From an uncultured Dorea sp. (GTDB lineage: Bacteria; Bacillota; Clostridia; Lachnospirales; Lachnospiraceae): a stretch of 64,000 nucleotides of DNA. Below, piece by piece: positions 34,936 to 43,794 of this stretch (position 1 is the stretch's first letter; the number at the start of each line of letters is the position of its first letter). Both the position numbers and the translations under genes were made by a program. Under the pieces are notes generated by a model that saw only the letters and a list, made by a program, of their open reading frames with translations, had not been told where the DNA came from and did not search any database. The stretch spans positions 62,001-126,000 of the forward strand of contig CAJUMF010000006.1 of the NCBI GenBank assembly GCA_910586965.1, in the 5' to 3' direction.

Positions 34936-36192
34936 ATGGAGCAGCTATTTATAACAAATCTGACAATTGAGAAGGTCAGGCATTTAAGGAATATCAGTAT
35001 TCCATTGTCTGAGAATAGGATAAAGCATTTGATTCTGACGGGAAAAAATGGGAGTGGGAAGACGAGTATAGCGGAGGCATTATCAGGTTATCTGAATAAT
35101 GTATTTACAGATCAATATTTTGAAGACAAAGAAAGCTGGTTGGAGAATGACAGAAATAGATGGTCTGCTGCTGTCAAGAGAAAAAAAAGAGAGAGTGAAG
35201 TATTAAAACTAGAAAAAAAAGTTTATGAGAGTGAAGAAGAATTAAAATTCAGCAGAAGGGGGTTAAAAGTAAGCTTTAATCACAAAACAGGCAGTATTTT
35301 CGCGCTGAAAGAAAAATACCACTTTATATTAGCCTACTATCAGGCGGACAGAATATTTAAAGCGGAACAGCCCCGGCATGTAGAAAAAGTCCAGTTAAAA
35401 GACAGATACGGACTAAAAGAATTCCCGCGGGATGAATTTGTGAAATATTTGCTGGACTTGAAGATGACAGAGGCGTTGGCGAGAAATAATAATAAGACAG
35501 AAAAAGCGGACGAAATCAGGCTGTGGTTTGAACAGCTTGAAGGACTTCTGAAACGGATATTTGCAGATGAATCTGTACATCTGGAATTTGATGAAGATAC
35601 ATTTGAATTTCATATCATTCAGGAGGGGAAGGAGCCGTTTGATTTTAACACGCTGTCCAGTGGGTATCAGGCAGTGCTGGATATTGTGCTGGATATTATC
35701 ATGCGTATGCAGAATCAGACAAAGCGTTCATTTGACTTTAAATTGCCGGGAATTGTGTTGATTGATGAGATTGAGACGCATCTTCATCTGGAACTGCAGA
35801 AAAATATTATGCCGCTTTTGACGACGATATTTCCGAATATCCAATTTATAGTAACAACACATTCGCCTTTTATACTGAATAGCTTGCAGGATGTTGTGAT
35901 CTATGACCTTGAGAACAGACTGCTGGTAGAAGATGGTCTGGATGATGTGCCGTATGACGGTATTGTAGAGGGATATTTTGGCGCAGATAAGCTGTCAAAT
36001 ATGTTAAAGGAGAAGTTTGAACAATATAGAACCCTTGTGAAAAAGGAGAGACTTTCTGATGATGAGATAGGGGAAATCGCTGAGTTGGAGCTATATCTGG
36101 ATGAGATACCGGATTATCTTGCCATCGGGATAGCGACAGAGTACCAGAGATTAAAGTTGGATTTTATGAATCGGGAGGACATAGATGGTTAA
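34936..36192 (+). CDS. Septu-like ATPase (PtuA-type)
   Basis: An ABC/SMC-like ATPase of 418 residues. Walker A is LTGKNGSGKTSIAEAL (about residue 35). A basic and acidic coiled segment follows, then the signature-like FNTLSSGYQAVLDIV, Walker B IVLIDEIETHLHLELQ, and the His switch VTTHSPFILNSL. Paired with an HNH nuclease gene that overlaps its end, this is the layout of Septu anti-phage systems (PtuA + PtuB). No reverse transcriptase is near, so it is not a retron of the kind that borrows PtuAB. The ATG at 34936 has GGAGG five bases upstream; the ATG at 34924 has only a weak site. Confidence 0.75.
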   Translation: MEQLFITNLTIEKVRHLRNISIPLSENRIKHLILTGKNGSGKTSIAEALSGYLNNVFTDQYFEDKESWLENDRNRWSAAVKRKKRESEVLKLEKKVYESEEELKFSRRGLKVSFNHKTGSIFALKEKYHFILAYYQADRIFKAEQPRHVEKVQLKDRYGLKEFPRDEFVKYLLDLKMTEALARNNNKTEKADEIRLWFEQLEGLLKRIFADESVHLEFDEDTFEFHIIQEGKEPFDFNTLSSGYQAVLDIVLDIIMRMQNQTKRSFDFKLPGIVLIDEIETHLHLELQKNIMPLLTTIFPNIQFIVTTHSPFILNSLQDVVIYDLENRLLVEDGLDDVPYDGIVEGYFGADKLSNMLKEKFEQYRTLVKKERLSDDEIGEIAELELYLDEIPDYLAIGIATEYQRLKLDFMNREDIDG

Positions 36193-36853
36193 AGTGGAAC
36201 GTTCCTTTCCGGCTCCTGAATCATTGGCAGAAGAGGCAAAGAAGTCGGCAGGAAGATACGATAAGCCGGATGTGATTAAGCGGTTAAAAGATGATTTCCA
36301 CAATAAATGCTACATTTGCGAGATGAAGGAATTGCAGGATCCCAATGTAGAGCATCTACTGCCGCATAAAAACGGGAAGTATCCGGAGAGAAAATATGAT
36401 TGGGAAAATCTCTTCTGGTCATGCAGTCATTGCAATGGGGTTAAAAATAATGGTAAGTATGATGAGGGGATTATAGACTGTTGCAAGCAAGACCCGGAAG
36501 AATGCTTGAATTTTAAATTGCGGAATGACAATGTGGTTGTAGAAGTCAAAAATAAAGAGGATGACTTGCAAGAGAGGACAGCTTTGCTTGTCGTAGAAAC
36601 ATTTTCTTTGAAAAATACAGGTATGAGAACTTACACAAGCGATGAAAGGCTAAAGCTATTGCAAAGAGAGATGAATCTTTTATATAAACAGCTTGAAAAG
36701 ATACATAAGAATCCGGAATCAAAGGTGGCGGTGCGGACGGCTTACAGTCTGCTAAGAAGGGAGTCTGCATTTGCGGCATTTAAAAGATGTTATGTGCGTG
36801 AACATGCGGCGGAGTATCCGCAGTTACAGGAGTATGTGGCCTTGGATACATAG
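36185..36853 (+). CDS. HNH endonuclease, Septu-like (PtuB-type)
   Basis: A 222-residue nuclease. The HNH core reads CYICEMKE (first C-x2-C), VEHLLPHK, DWENLFWSCSHCNGVKNN (second Cys pair, catalytic His/Asn), matching zinc-bound HNH proteins. The remaining C-terminal half is helical. The start overlaps the PtuA-like stop by eight bases, so the two are co-translated and probably form a complex. In Septu the nuclease is held by the ATPase and released or activated upon infection; here that is inferred from layout, not shown. Confidence 0.78.
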   Translation: MVKVERSFPAPESLAEEAKKSAGRYDKPDVIKRLKDDFHNKCYICEMKELQDPNVEHLLPHKNGKYPERKYDWENLFWSCSHCNGVKNNGKYDEGIIDCCKQDPEECLNFKLRNDNVVVEVKNKEDDLQERTALLVVETFSLKNTGMRTYTSDERLKLLQREMNLLYKQLEKIHKNPESKVAVRTAYSLLRRESAFAAFKRCYVREHAAEYPQLQEYVALDT

Positions 36854-36881
36854 ATGAAATATTGAACAGAGGTGAAAATGA

Positions 36882-37160
36882 ATGGCGATTAAATCAATAA
36901 AAGTTCTGAATGTCATGGCGTTTCAGCGTCAATGGCGTAAAAATAATGAAGATTTCAATACTTGTAATGTAAACGAAAGAGACATGTTTAATGACGCATT
37001 CAGCCTTCAGTTCTGCGATAGCATAAATATATTGATCGGTGAAAACGGTGTGGGAAAAACTACAATACTTAAAATGCTCTATGCCGCAACGCAGTGGTCG
37101 AATCAGACGAATGACGCTGGGAAAAGAAAACGAAAAATTATTATAAAGGAGGAGTTCTGA
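36882..37160 (+). pseudogene. Truncated ATPase gene (N-terminal piece only)
   Basis: A frame of 92 codons holding the start of an AAA/SMC-like ATPase: MAIKSIKVLNVMAFQRQW, then the P-loop LIGENGVGKTTILKMLYAATQ. It stops shortly after, at a TGA that is also the end of the AAGGAGGAG ribosome site for the next gene, so the 3' part of the ATPase is missing. Walker B, signature and switch are all absent. It is a deletion remnant that once continued the defence-type cluster. Confidence 0.72.
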
Positions 37161-37161
37161 C

Positions 37162-38310
37162 ATGAATTATCGTGATTTAGGCAACACCGGACTTAGGGTA
37201 AGTGAAATCGGCATGGGCTGCGAGGGCTTTGCCGGAGACGATTACAGGAATGCCAGGCGTTTCCTCGACATTGCGGAGGAAACGGGCGTCAATTATTTTG
37301 ACCTCTACACTTCCGACCCGGAAGTGCGGAAAAGTGTCGGGGAGGCGCTTGAGGGCAGGAGGGAGAAGTTCATCATCCAGTCTCATATCTGCTCTGTCTG
37401 GAAGGACGGGCAGTACAAGCGCTCACGGGAAATCGGAGAGGTGAGGGAGGCTTTTGAGGACAGCCTGTCTTTTTTGAAGACGGATTATATTGATGTTGGG
37501 ATGATTCATTATGTGGATTCTATGGAGGATTGGAAGACGATTGCAAAGGGCCCGGTTCTTTCCTATGTGAAGGAGCTTAAAAGTTCAGGGAAAATCCGGC
37601 ATATCGGGCTAAGCAGCCACAATCCGCGGGTTGCCCTTGCGGCGGTGGAAAGCGGATACATAGAAGTGCTGATGTTCAGCGTGAACCCGTGTTACGACCT
37701 TCAGCCTGCCAGTGAGGATGTGGAGGATTTGTGGCGGGATGAGAATTATGCGGCTCGCCTGGTGAACATGGATCCGGAGCGTCAGAGGCTATATGAGACT
37801 TGCCAGCGGCTGGGCGTTGGGATTACGGTTATGAAAGCGTTCGGCGGCGGAGACCTTCTGGACGCGGCAATGTCTCCGGCGGGGAAAGCGCTGACGGCAA
37901 ACCAGTGCCTCCATTATGCCCTGACCCGACCGGCAGTGGCGACGGTTCTTTCCGGAGCGCGCACGGCAGAGGAGCTTGAGAGCAGCATTTCCTATGAGGA
38001 GGCGTCTGACGAGGAGAAGGATTATGCGCCTGCTTTTGCGGCGTTTCCGAATATTAGCTGGAAGGGGCATTGCATGTACTGCAGCCACTGTGCGCCGTGT
38101 CCGAAGAAGATTGATGTTGCGTCGGTCACGAAGTTTCTGAATCTGGCGAAGGCGCAGGGCGGGGTTCCGGAGACGGTGAGGGAGCATTATGAGGTGCTTT
38201 CACATCATGCAGGCGAGTGCATCCAGTGCGGAGCCTGTGAGACGAGATGTCCGTTTGAGGTTTCCATTATGGAAAATATGAAGGCGGCGGCAGAGGTTTT
38301 CGGGAAGTAA
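37162..38310 (+). CDS. Aldo/keto reductase with C-terminal 4Fe-4S domain
   Basis: A 382-residue oxidoreductase. The N-terminal 280 residues are an aldo/keto reductase barrel (DLGNTGLRVSEIGMGCEG, VNYFDLYTSD, HIGLSSHNP). The C-terminus has a [4Fe-4S] ferredoxin-like part with CMYCSHCAPCPKKID and CIQCGACETRCPFEV. This combination is frequent in anaerobes, where electrons may come from ferredoxin rather than NADPH. Substrate unknown. It starts two bases after the truncated ATPase frame, using that frame's last codons as ribosome site. Confidence 0.9.
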   Translation: MNYRDLGNTGLRVSEIGMGCEGFAGDDYRNARRFLDIAEETGVNYFDLYTSDPEVRKSVGEALEGRREKFIIQSHICSVWKDGQYKRSREIGEVREAFEDSLSFLKTDYIDVGMIHYVDSMEDWKTIAKGPVLSYVKELKSSGKIRHIGLSSHNPRVALAAVESGYIEVLMFSVNPCYDLQPASEDVEDLWRDENYAARLVNMDPERQRLYETCQRLGVGITVMKAFGGGDLLDAAMSPAGKALTANQCLHYALTRPAVATVLSGARTAEELESSISYEEASDEEKDYAPAFAAFPNISWKGHCMYCSHCAPCPKKIDVASVTKFLNLAKAQGGVPETVREHYEVLSHHAGECIQCGACETRCPFEVSIMENMKAAAEVFGK

Positions 38311-38359
38311 AAACGAAGCGGCGTTATAATGAGCTGTGCGGAGACAGAAAGGATAAAAA

Positions 38360-40951
38360 ATGGCAGTAATAGGTAATCAAAGGATGCATTTAAGTTTCCT
38401 CTTCACGCCGGAAGGTTTTCAGCCGGATATATTACAGAAAGAGGAAGAAACTAAAAAGTGGACAGGAGAAACAGCATACCGATTACTTTACCAGTTCGGA
38501 CTGGAGGGTAAACCAGAGGATACGACTGCTTCCGCAGGCTTTTTATATCAAGTAGCAGCCACCTTTTTTACACGGCTTACTGATTTGCCGGAGCTTGAGC
38601 TTGTGCGGGAGAATGCCGAAGTATCTTTAAGCGATGAAGCGGTCGAGGAGCTTTTGGCAGCAGTTCCCTTTGTGATTGGCGCGGAATATGTGACAAAGGG
38701 ATGGATTAGAAACGTATTTTCAAAGCTTAATGATATTTTCGCGGAGGAGATTGCCGGTTATGATGGTACGGTTGAGATGTATCTTACGGAGAAAAATCAG
38801 AAGCTTCATGTGCCGGAACGAGTTTTTTTCCATTTGGTAGAAAATAAAGATGCAGAGTTTCCTTTTGCCTTTTTGGCAACTTACGCTACCAAGGGTGAGG
38901 AAGGAAAGGTAAGGCACGTGCCGTTAAAGTATGCTCTGACAGAATATAAGAATGAGAGAGAAAAGCTCCTGGCTCTTCTGGCTTGTCTGAACCGTGCGGC
39001 GGAGGTGTCAGAGCTGATTAGCGGGTTTATGGAGAGCGGGGAGTTGTTCCATCCGTTGAAATTAACATCAGAGGAAGCTTATACATTTTTAAAGCAGATA
39101 GAAGAGATTGAGAACACAGGGATTCTATGCCGGATTCCTAATTGGTGGAGAAAAAGGGCGGCTGCGGTTTCTATGTCTGTAAGTCTTGGAGATGAGAGAC
39201 CTACTATGTTGGGATTTGATGCCCTGATATCCATGAAGCCGAAGCTTGAGGTGGATGGTGTGGAGCTGACACCGAAAGATATCCGCAAGCTCCTGGCGCA
39301 GACAGAGGGTCTTGCTTTCTTAAAGGGCAAATGGGTGGAAGTGGATCATGAAAGACTTAGAAAACTTCTGGAAGAGATGGATGAAAAGAGCGGAGAGATA
39401 ACACTGATGGAAGCGCTCCGGATGGAGATGGGAACGGAGCCTGTAGATGTGGGGGCGATGGTAAGCAATGGGAAATGGTTATCTGAACTCTTGCGGGACT
39501 TGCGGCGTCCGGAGAAGATACGGAAAGCAGCGGTTCCCAGCACGATTCACGCCAATCTTCGTCCTTATCAGAAAAATGGGTATGCGTGGCTTAACTATAT
39601 GGACAAACTGGGATTTGGCGCATGTCTTGCTGATGATATGGGTCTTGGAAAGACTTTGCAGGTGCTGACTTACCTTGAAAAGCTCAGAAAGCGGGAGAAA
39701 GGGTCGCGCGTTCTCCTCGTTGTCCCAGCATCTTTGCTTGGAAACTGGCAGAGAGAGGCAGAAAAATTTGCACCAAAGTTAGATTTGCTGATACTTCACG
39801 GCAGAAGCGGGCCGGTCTTAGGGAAAATGGCGTCAGAAGAATCTGCATTTTTAAACATTACGACTTATGGTATGATACCGAGAATTAAAGAGCTTAAAGA
39901 GATCAACTGGACATGTATTATACTGGACGAGGCGCAGGCGATCAAGAATCCGGCGACAAAACAGACAAAGGAGATTAAAAAACTTTCCGGAAGAATGCGG
40001 ATTGCCATGACGGGTACGCCGATTGAAAATGATTTGACAAATCTCTGGTCTTTGTTTGATTTTCTGAATAAAGGGCTTATGGGGACGTCGGCAGAGTTCG
40101 GGCAGTTTACGAAACGGCTCAGAGAACATCCGGAAAAATATGCCCAGTTAAAATCCATGGTAGCGCCTTTCATGCTGCGGCGTGTCAAGACAGATAAAAG
40201 TATTATTGCGGATTTGCCGGAGAAGCTTGAGACTATTGATTACGCTGCTCTTTCCAAAAAACAGGTTGTGCTGTACCGGAAGACGGTAGAGGAGATGGAG
40301 GAGAGAATCCTGAATTCTGAAGGAATCGAGCGGCGCGGCGTGGTGTTGGCTACAATCATCAAGCTTAAACAGATCTGTAATCATCCTGACCAATATCTGG
40401 GACAGGAGACATTTTCGGGGGACGACAGCGGAAAATTTGCTTTACTTAAAAGCATCTGCGAGACAATCTACGAAAAACGGGAACGGGTACTGGTATTCAC
40501 TCAATTCCGGGAGATTACGGAACATCTGGCACAGTTTTTAAAAGAAATCTTTCACGCTGACGGTTACGTGCTGCATGGCGGGACACCGGTCAGCAAAAGG
40601 TCAAAGATTGTGGAGGCATTTCAAGGGGATATGTATGTTCCCTTTATTGTGCTGTCTGTGAAAGCAGGAGGAACGGGGCTTAACCTTACGAAAGCAAACC
40701 ATGTTATCCATTTTGACCGCTGGTGGAATCCGGCAGTGGAAAATCAGGCTACAGACCGTGCGTTCCGTATCGGTCAGACGAAAAATGTTATGGTGCATAA
40801 GCTGGTCTGCCAGAAGACGATTGAAGAAAAGATAGACACGATTATCGAATCCAAGAAGGAGCTGGCGGAAAATGTCATCGGCTCCGGCGGAGAAAAATGG
40901 ATTACAGAGCTAGATAATCAAGCTTTGATGAATCTTTTGCGTCTGGGATAG
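38360..40951 (+). CDS. SNF2-family DNA helicase-like ATPase
   Basis: An 863-residue protein. The N-terminal 390 residues are a variable helical region. The SNF2 motor follows: LRPYQKNGYAWL, motif I LADDMGLGKTLQ, motif II IILDEAQAIKNP, motif III AMTGTPIEND, then the helicase C lobe with VFTQFREITEHL, GGTGLNLTKANHVIHFD and motif VI QATDRAFRIGQTK. It translocates on double-stranded DNA. The SWIM-domain gene that follows by 37 bases is its usual partner; B. subtilis ywqA-ywqB has the same pairing. The cellular role is not known. Confidence 0.93.
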   Translation: MAVIGNQRMHLSFLFTPEGFQPDILQKEEETKKWTGETAYRLLYQFGLEGKPEDTTASAGFLYQVAATFFTRLTDLPELELVRENAEVSLSDEAVEELLAAVPFVIGAEYVTKGWIRNVFSKLNDIFAEEIAGYDGTVEMYLTEKNQKLHVPERVFFHLVENKDAEFPFAFLATYATKGEEGKVRHVPLKYALTEYKNEREKLLALLACLNRAAEVSELISGFMESGELFHPLKLTSEEAYTFLKQIEEIENTGILCRIPNWWRKRAAAVSMSVSLGDERPTMLGFDALISMKPKLEVDGVELTPKDIRKLLAQTEGLAFLKGKWVEVDHERLRKLLEEMDEKSGEITLMEALRMEMGTEPVDVGAMVSNGKWLSELLRDLRRPEKIRKAAVPSTIHANLRPYQKNGYAWLNYMDKLGFGACLADDMGLGKTLQVLTYLEKLRKREKGSRVLLVVPASLLGNWQREAEKFAPKLDLLILHGRSGPVLGKMASEESAFLNITTYGMIPRIKELKEINWTCIILDEAQAIKNPATKQTKEIKKLSGRMRIAMTGTPIENDLTNLWSLFDFLNKGLMGTSAEFGQFTKRLREHPEKYAQLKSMVAPFMLRRVKTDKSIIADLPEKLETIDYAALSKKQVVLYRKTVEEMEERILNSEGIERRGVVLATIIKLKQICNHPDQYLGQETFSGDDSGKFALLKSICETIYEKRERVLVFTQFREITEHLAQFLKEIFHADGYVLHGGTPVSKRSKIVEAFQGDMYVPFIVLSVKAGGTGLNLTKANHVIHFDRWWNPAVENQATDRAFRIGQTKNVMVHKLVCQKTIEEKIDTIIESKKELAENVIGSGGEKWITELDNQALMNLLRLG

Positions 40952-40988
40952 TGCTTTAGGTGTACGTAAGTGAAAGGAGAAAGCCGTC

Positions 40989-41717
40989 ATGAGCAGAAAT
41001 TATTGGAGTGATTTCCCGCAGTATAGCCAGCCGGATGTGTCAGAGCTGCGGAAGAAATCAGAAGCGACAAAGAAAAAGGAAAGAGAAAAGGGAAAGGTCT
41101 TAGAGCCAGTTGTTATAAAGGGAAGGTCGATAACAAATAACTGGTGGGGCAATGCATGGTGTGAAAATTTGGAAAGATATGCGGACTATGAAAGCAGGCT
41201 GGGCCGGGGAAAGCGTTATGTCCGTACTGGTTCTGTTGTAGACCTTAAGATAAAGAAAGGGAAGATACTGGCAAGGGTGCAGGGAACGCGCAAGACGCCT
41301 TATAAGGTTGAGATAAGGATCAGTCCATTGTCGGAGGAAAAGTGTCAGGCGATCATAAAAAGATGCGGGAGAAAGCTTGACAACCTGGAAAAACTTTTGA
41401 CCGGAGATTTTCCGGAGCAGATGAGCGAGTTATTCCAGGGGAAAGACGGACTTTTTCCTGCCCCGAGGGAAATTAGCTTTAGCTGTAGCTGCCCCGATTG
41501 GGCGCTCATGTGTAAGCATGTGGCGGCCGCCCTTTACGGTGTAGGAGCGCGCCTTGATGAAAATCCGCTTTTGTTTTTTGAGCTTAGAGGGATCGACGTG
41601 GGTCATTTCATCGATGTGACTTTGGCGAATAAAGTGGAGGCAATGCTTGCGAACGCAGGGAATGTAAGCAGCAGGATGATGGATGATTCAGCGGAGAGAT
41701 TGTTTGGGGTGTTGTAA
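40989..41717 (+). CDS. SWIM zinc-finger protein
   Basis: A 242-residue protein. The SWIM motif C-x-C-xn-C-x-H is seen as FSCSCPDWALMCKHVAAALYG near residue 165. It starts with ITNNWWGNAWCENLERY, a segment kept in SNF2-associated SWIM proteins, and includes GSVVDLKIKKGKILARVQG. SWIM domains bind DNA or protein. Being next to the SNF2 ATPase gene it probably acts as its DNA-targeting subunit. A terminator follows. Confidence 0.9.
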   Translation: MSRNYWSDFPQYSQPDVSELRKKSEATKKKEREKGKVLEPVVIKGRSITNNWWGNAWCENLERYADYESRLGRGKRYVRTGSVVDLKIKKGKILARVQGTRKTPYKVEIRISPLSEEKCQAIIKRCGRKLDNLEKLLTGDFPEQMSELFQGKDGLFPAPREISFSCSCPDWALMCKHVAAALYGVGARLDENPLLFFELRGIDVGHFIDVTLANKVEAMLANAGNVSSRMMDDSAERLFGVL

Positions 41718-41740
41718 AAAGAAATATTATATAGATGAAG

Positions 41741-41779
41741 AGCAGGGTATCGAAAAAGATATCCTGCTTTTTAGTTTTT
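41741..41779 (+). terminator. Terminator after the SNF2-SWIM pair
   Basis: Arms 41741-41751 and 41758-41768 pair over 11 positions (one G-T) around a six-base loop; then TTTTAG and a run of T. Confidence 0.85.
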
Positions 41780-41802
41780 TTGACAATAGAGTGTGTCGGA
41801 GA

Positions 41803-41839
41803 TTGACAAAAAAGTAGGGGGGGGGGGGGGGGGTTTAAT
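41803..41839 (+). promoter_or_regulatory. Promoter-like element with a 17-G spacer run
   Basis: A perfect -35 TTGACA (41803-41808) and a near-perfect -10 TTTAAT (41834-41839) are separated by 25 bases, of which the last 17 (41817-41833) are all G. A spacer of 17 would need only nine G. The homopolymer is by far the longest in the window. Slippage during replication could turn the promoter on or off. A second TTGACA lies at 41780-41785. Confidence 0.6.
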
Positions 41840-41898
41840 GGGAAGTAAATATATAGGATGTTCGTGAAGAGGTAAATTGAACAGAAAGGGAAGAGGAT

Positions 41899-42185
41899 AT
41901 GAAGAGAAAGATTATTAGTATTATGTTGGCAGTAAGTCTCATTGCAGGAACGCGGGATTTGCTGGTATTGGCTCAGGATGTTTTGCTAAAGAACACAGAG
42001 GAGATTGAAGTGTCAGAAAAACAAGAAATACAGTACAAGGAACAGAGGGAGAACATTCTGGAATAACAGGGGATTTGACTTGGAGAATTAACAATCAAGG
42101 CCACATGGTAATAGAGGGAGATGGAGAATTGCTATTCTACATGGTCGAAGGTGAGAAAAGTGAAAGTAACTATTATTATATGCAA
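41899..42185 (+). pseudogene. Frameshifted leader copy of the secreted-protein array
   Basis: A signal peptide (MKRKIISIMLAVSLIAG) nearly identical to those of the two large secreted proteins downstream, followed by about 30 acidic residues and a stop at 42064-42066. Near 42030 protein-like sequence shifts to the -1 frame (TEGEHSGITGDLTWRINN, then MVIEGDGELLFYM) and merges without a stop into the leader of the next gene. A one-base loss would explain it. The TWRINNQGHMVIEGDGEL motif is common in cell-surface proteins of gut Clostridia. GGGAAGAGG precedes the ATG. It is the first gene after the G-run promoter. Confidence 0.65.
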
Positions 42186-42215
42186 CCAAGTAAAAACATG
42201 AAAAGGAGAAGAGGG

Positions 42216-43763
42216 ATGAAAAAGAAAATAATTAGTTTACTGTTAGTTCTAGGTATTCTCATAGGTATGTGGGATATGACAACATGGGCACAGGAGACGC
42301 AGGAAGAAATAACAGATGAGATAGTGAAAAAGGATATAGTTCCATTGGCAATAGACGAGACAATCTCACTTGAAGTGCTGGGAATACCTACGACGGAAGT
42401 AGACACTGACAAACAATACCCAATAACGGTTAGGGTTGCTAATAATGGGATTGTGTCATTTGATTTGGAAGAATGCTATTTATCATTTGAAGAATCATAT
42501 AGTGATAAAGAGGGACTGACCGGAATATTGGAACCGGACGAAAGTCTGGATATTGAAATTATGTATGAAGTCCCGAGAGGGACTTGGGGTGAAACGATCA
42601 ATGATATGGTGAGATTGAGAAGGATAGGGGAGGGAACAATTGCTGAGTCAGATTACTTCCTGATTAAAGTTTCAGAAGTGGGAAAGCCGATGGAATTAGG
42701 GGTTACAATCACGCCGAAGTTTGATGTAAATCGGATAGAATATGGAGTAAAGCAATCCTTTTCTCTTTCGATTACAAATCCAAGTGACAGAGTATTGGAA
42801 AATTTCTGTGTATCAATTTATCTAATAAGTTCTTATGAGCCCGAAAATGGCCCTGCAGCATCTTCTGTCCCTATTGCGCAAGGAAGATTTGAGGGTGTTA
42901 CATATCCTTACCCGGATGGTGAGGAAGAGACGGACATCTGGACAATCATAGGCAGACTAGAGCCTTATGAGACAGGGATATATTCGTGTACGATTATGGT
43001 ATCAGAAAGCTGGATGGGGGATGGTGAAACGGAATCCGATCCTGGTCATAGCTACTCTTTGGATGTAAATGTTTATAATTCTGAGGAGGATGAGTTTAAG
43101 TTTGGGGGATATGTCAGCTTGCCTGTTAAAATGGTCAAGAAGCATACACATTCTTATAAAAATGTTATAAGCAAAGCATCTTTGGCAAGTGATGGAAGCA
43201 TTACAAAAAAATGTAGTATATGCGGTGATGTTAGTGATAAGACAACAATTTACTATCCAAAGAATATTGTGTTATCTGCATCAGAGTTTATTTATAATGG
43301 AAAAGCACAGAACCCGGCTGTAACTGTAACAGGAAGTGACGGAAAGACAATTGCACCATCGAATTATACAGTATCGTATTCTCCCGGCTGCAAAAATGTA
43401 GGGCACTACAAAGCTACAATCGCCTTCAAGGGCAATTATAGCGGAACAGTTACGAAGACATTTAATATTAATCCAAAGGGAACGAAGCTTTCCAGTGTAA
43501 AGCCAGGTAAGAAGAAAGCGGCTATAAAATGGAAAAAGCAGACGAAATATACAAAGGGCTATCAGATACAGTATTCGGCAAAGAAGAACTTCAAAAGCGG
43601 AGTAAAGACAAAGACCGTAAAGGGAAGCAAAAAGACATCACTCACAATCAAGGGACTGAAATCAAAAAAGACATATTATATCAGAGTTCGGACATATCAG
43701 AATGCATCGGGAGGAAAGTGTTATTCTTCTTGGTCAAAGGCAAAAAAGGTGAAAGTAAAGTAA
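42216..43763 (+). CDS. Secreted surface protein with Ig-like and fibronectin III domains
   Basis: A 515-residue exported protein. Signal peptide KKKIISLLLVLGILIGMW (residues 2-19, cleavage after about 26). Two CARDB-like beta domains follow (VRVANNGIVSFDLEE; LSITNPSDRVLENFCVSIY). Next is a His/Cys stretch (HTHSYKN, KKCSICGDV), a beta-rich module with FIYNGKAQNPAVTV and GNYSGTVTKTF, and a Lys-rich C-terminal fibronectin III domain ending in SSWSKAKKVKVK. No LPxTG anchor or S-layer repeat is seen; the very basic end may bind the wall. AAAGGAGAAGAGG precedes the ATG at 42216. Confidence 0.8.
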   Translation: MKKKIISLLLVLGILIGMWDMTTWAQETQEEITDEIVKKDIVPLAIDETISLEVLGIPTTEVDTDKQYPITVRVANNGIVSFDLEECYLSFEESYSDKEGLTGILEPDESLDIEIMYEVPRGTWGETINDMVRLRRIGEGTIAESDYFLIKVSEVGKPMELGVTITPKFDVNRIEYGVKQSFSLSITNPSDRVLENFCVSIYLISSYEPENGPAASSVPIAQGRFEGVTYPYPDGEEETDIWTIIGRLEPYETGIYSCTIMVSESWMGDGETESDPGHSYSLDVNVYNSEEDEFKFGGYVSLPVKMVKKHTHSYKNVISKASLASDGSITKKCSICGDVSDKTTIYYPKNIVLSASEFIYNGKAQNPAVTVTGSDGKTIAPSNYTVSYSPGCKNVGHYKATIAFKGNYSGTVTKTFNINPKGTKLSSVKPGKKKAAIKWKKQTKYTKGYQIQYSAKKNFKSGVKTKTVKGSKKTSLTIKGLKSKKTYYIRVRTYQNASGGKCYSSWSKAKKVKVK

Positions 43764-43794
43764 CATAAGAAAGCGAAAAAGAAAGGAAAAAGTT

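Noticed and set aside
34936..37160. A retron or other reverse-transcriptase system around the ATPase-HNH pair
   Set aside because: No reverse transcriptase motif and no inverted-repeat RNA gene was found near the pair, so plain Septu-like is preferred.
30724..37160. An integrated mobile element with attachment sites
   Set aside because: No integrase, transposase, relaxase or flanking direct repeat was found; the region looks like an accessory locus without a recognisable vehicle.
41817..41833. The G run as a mere assembly artefact
   Set aside because: It cannot be excluded, but its position exactly between good -35 and -10 boxes makes a biological origin worth keeping; true length may differ from 17.
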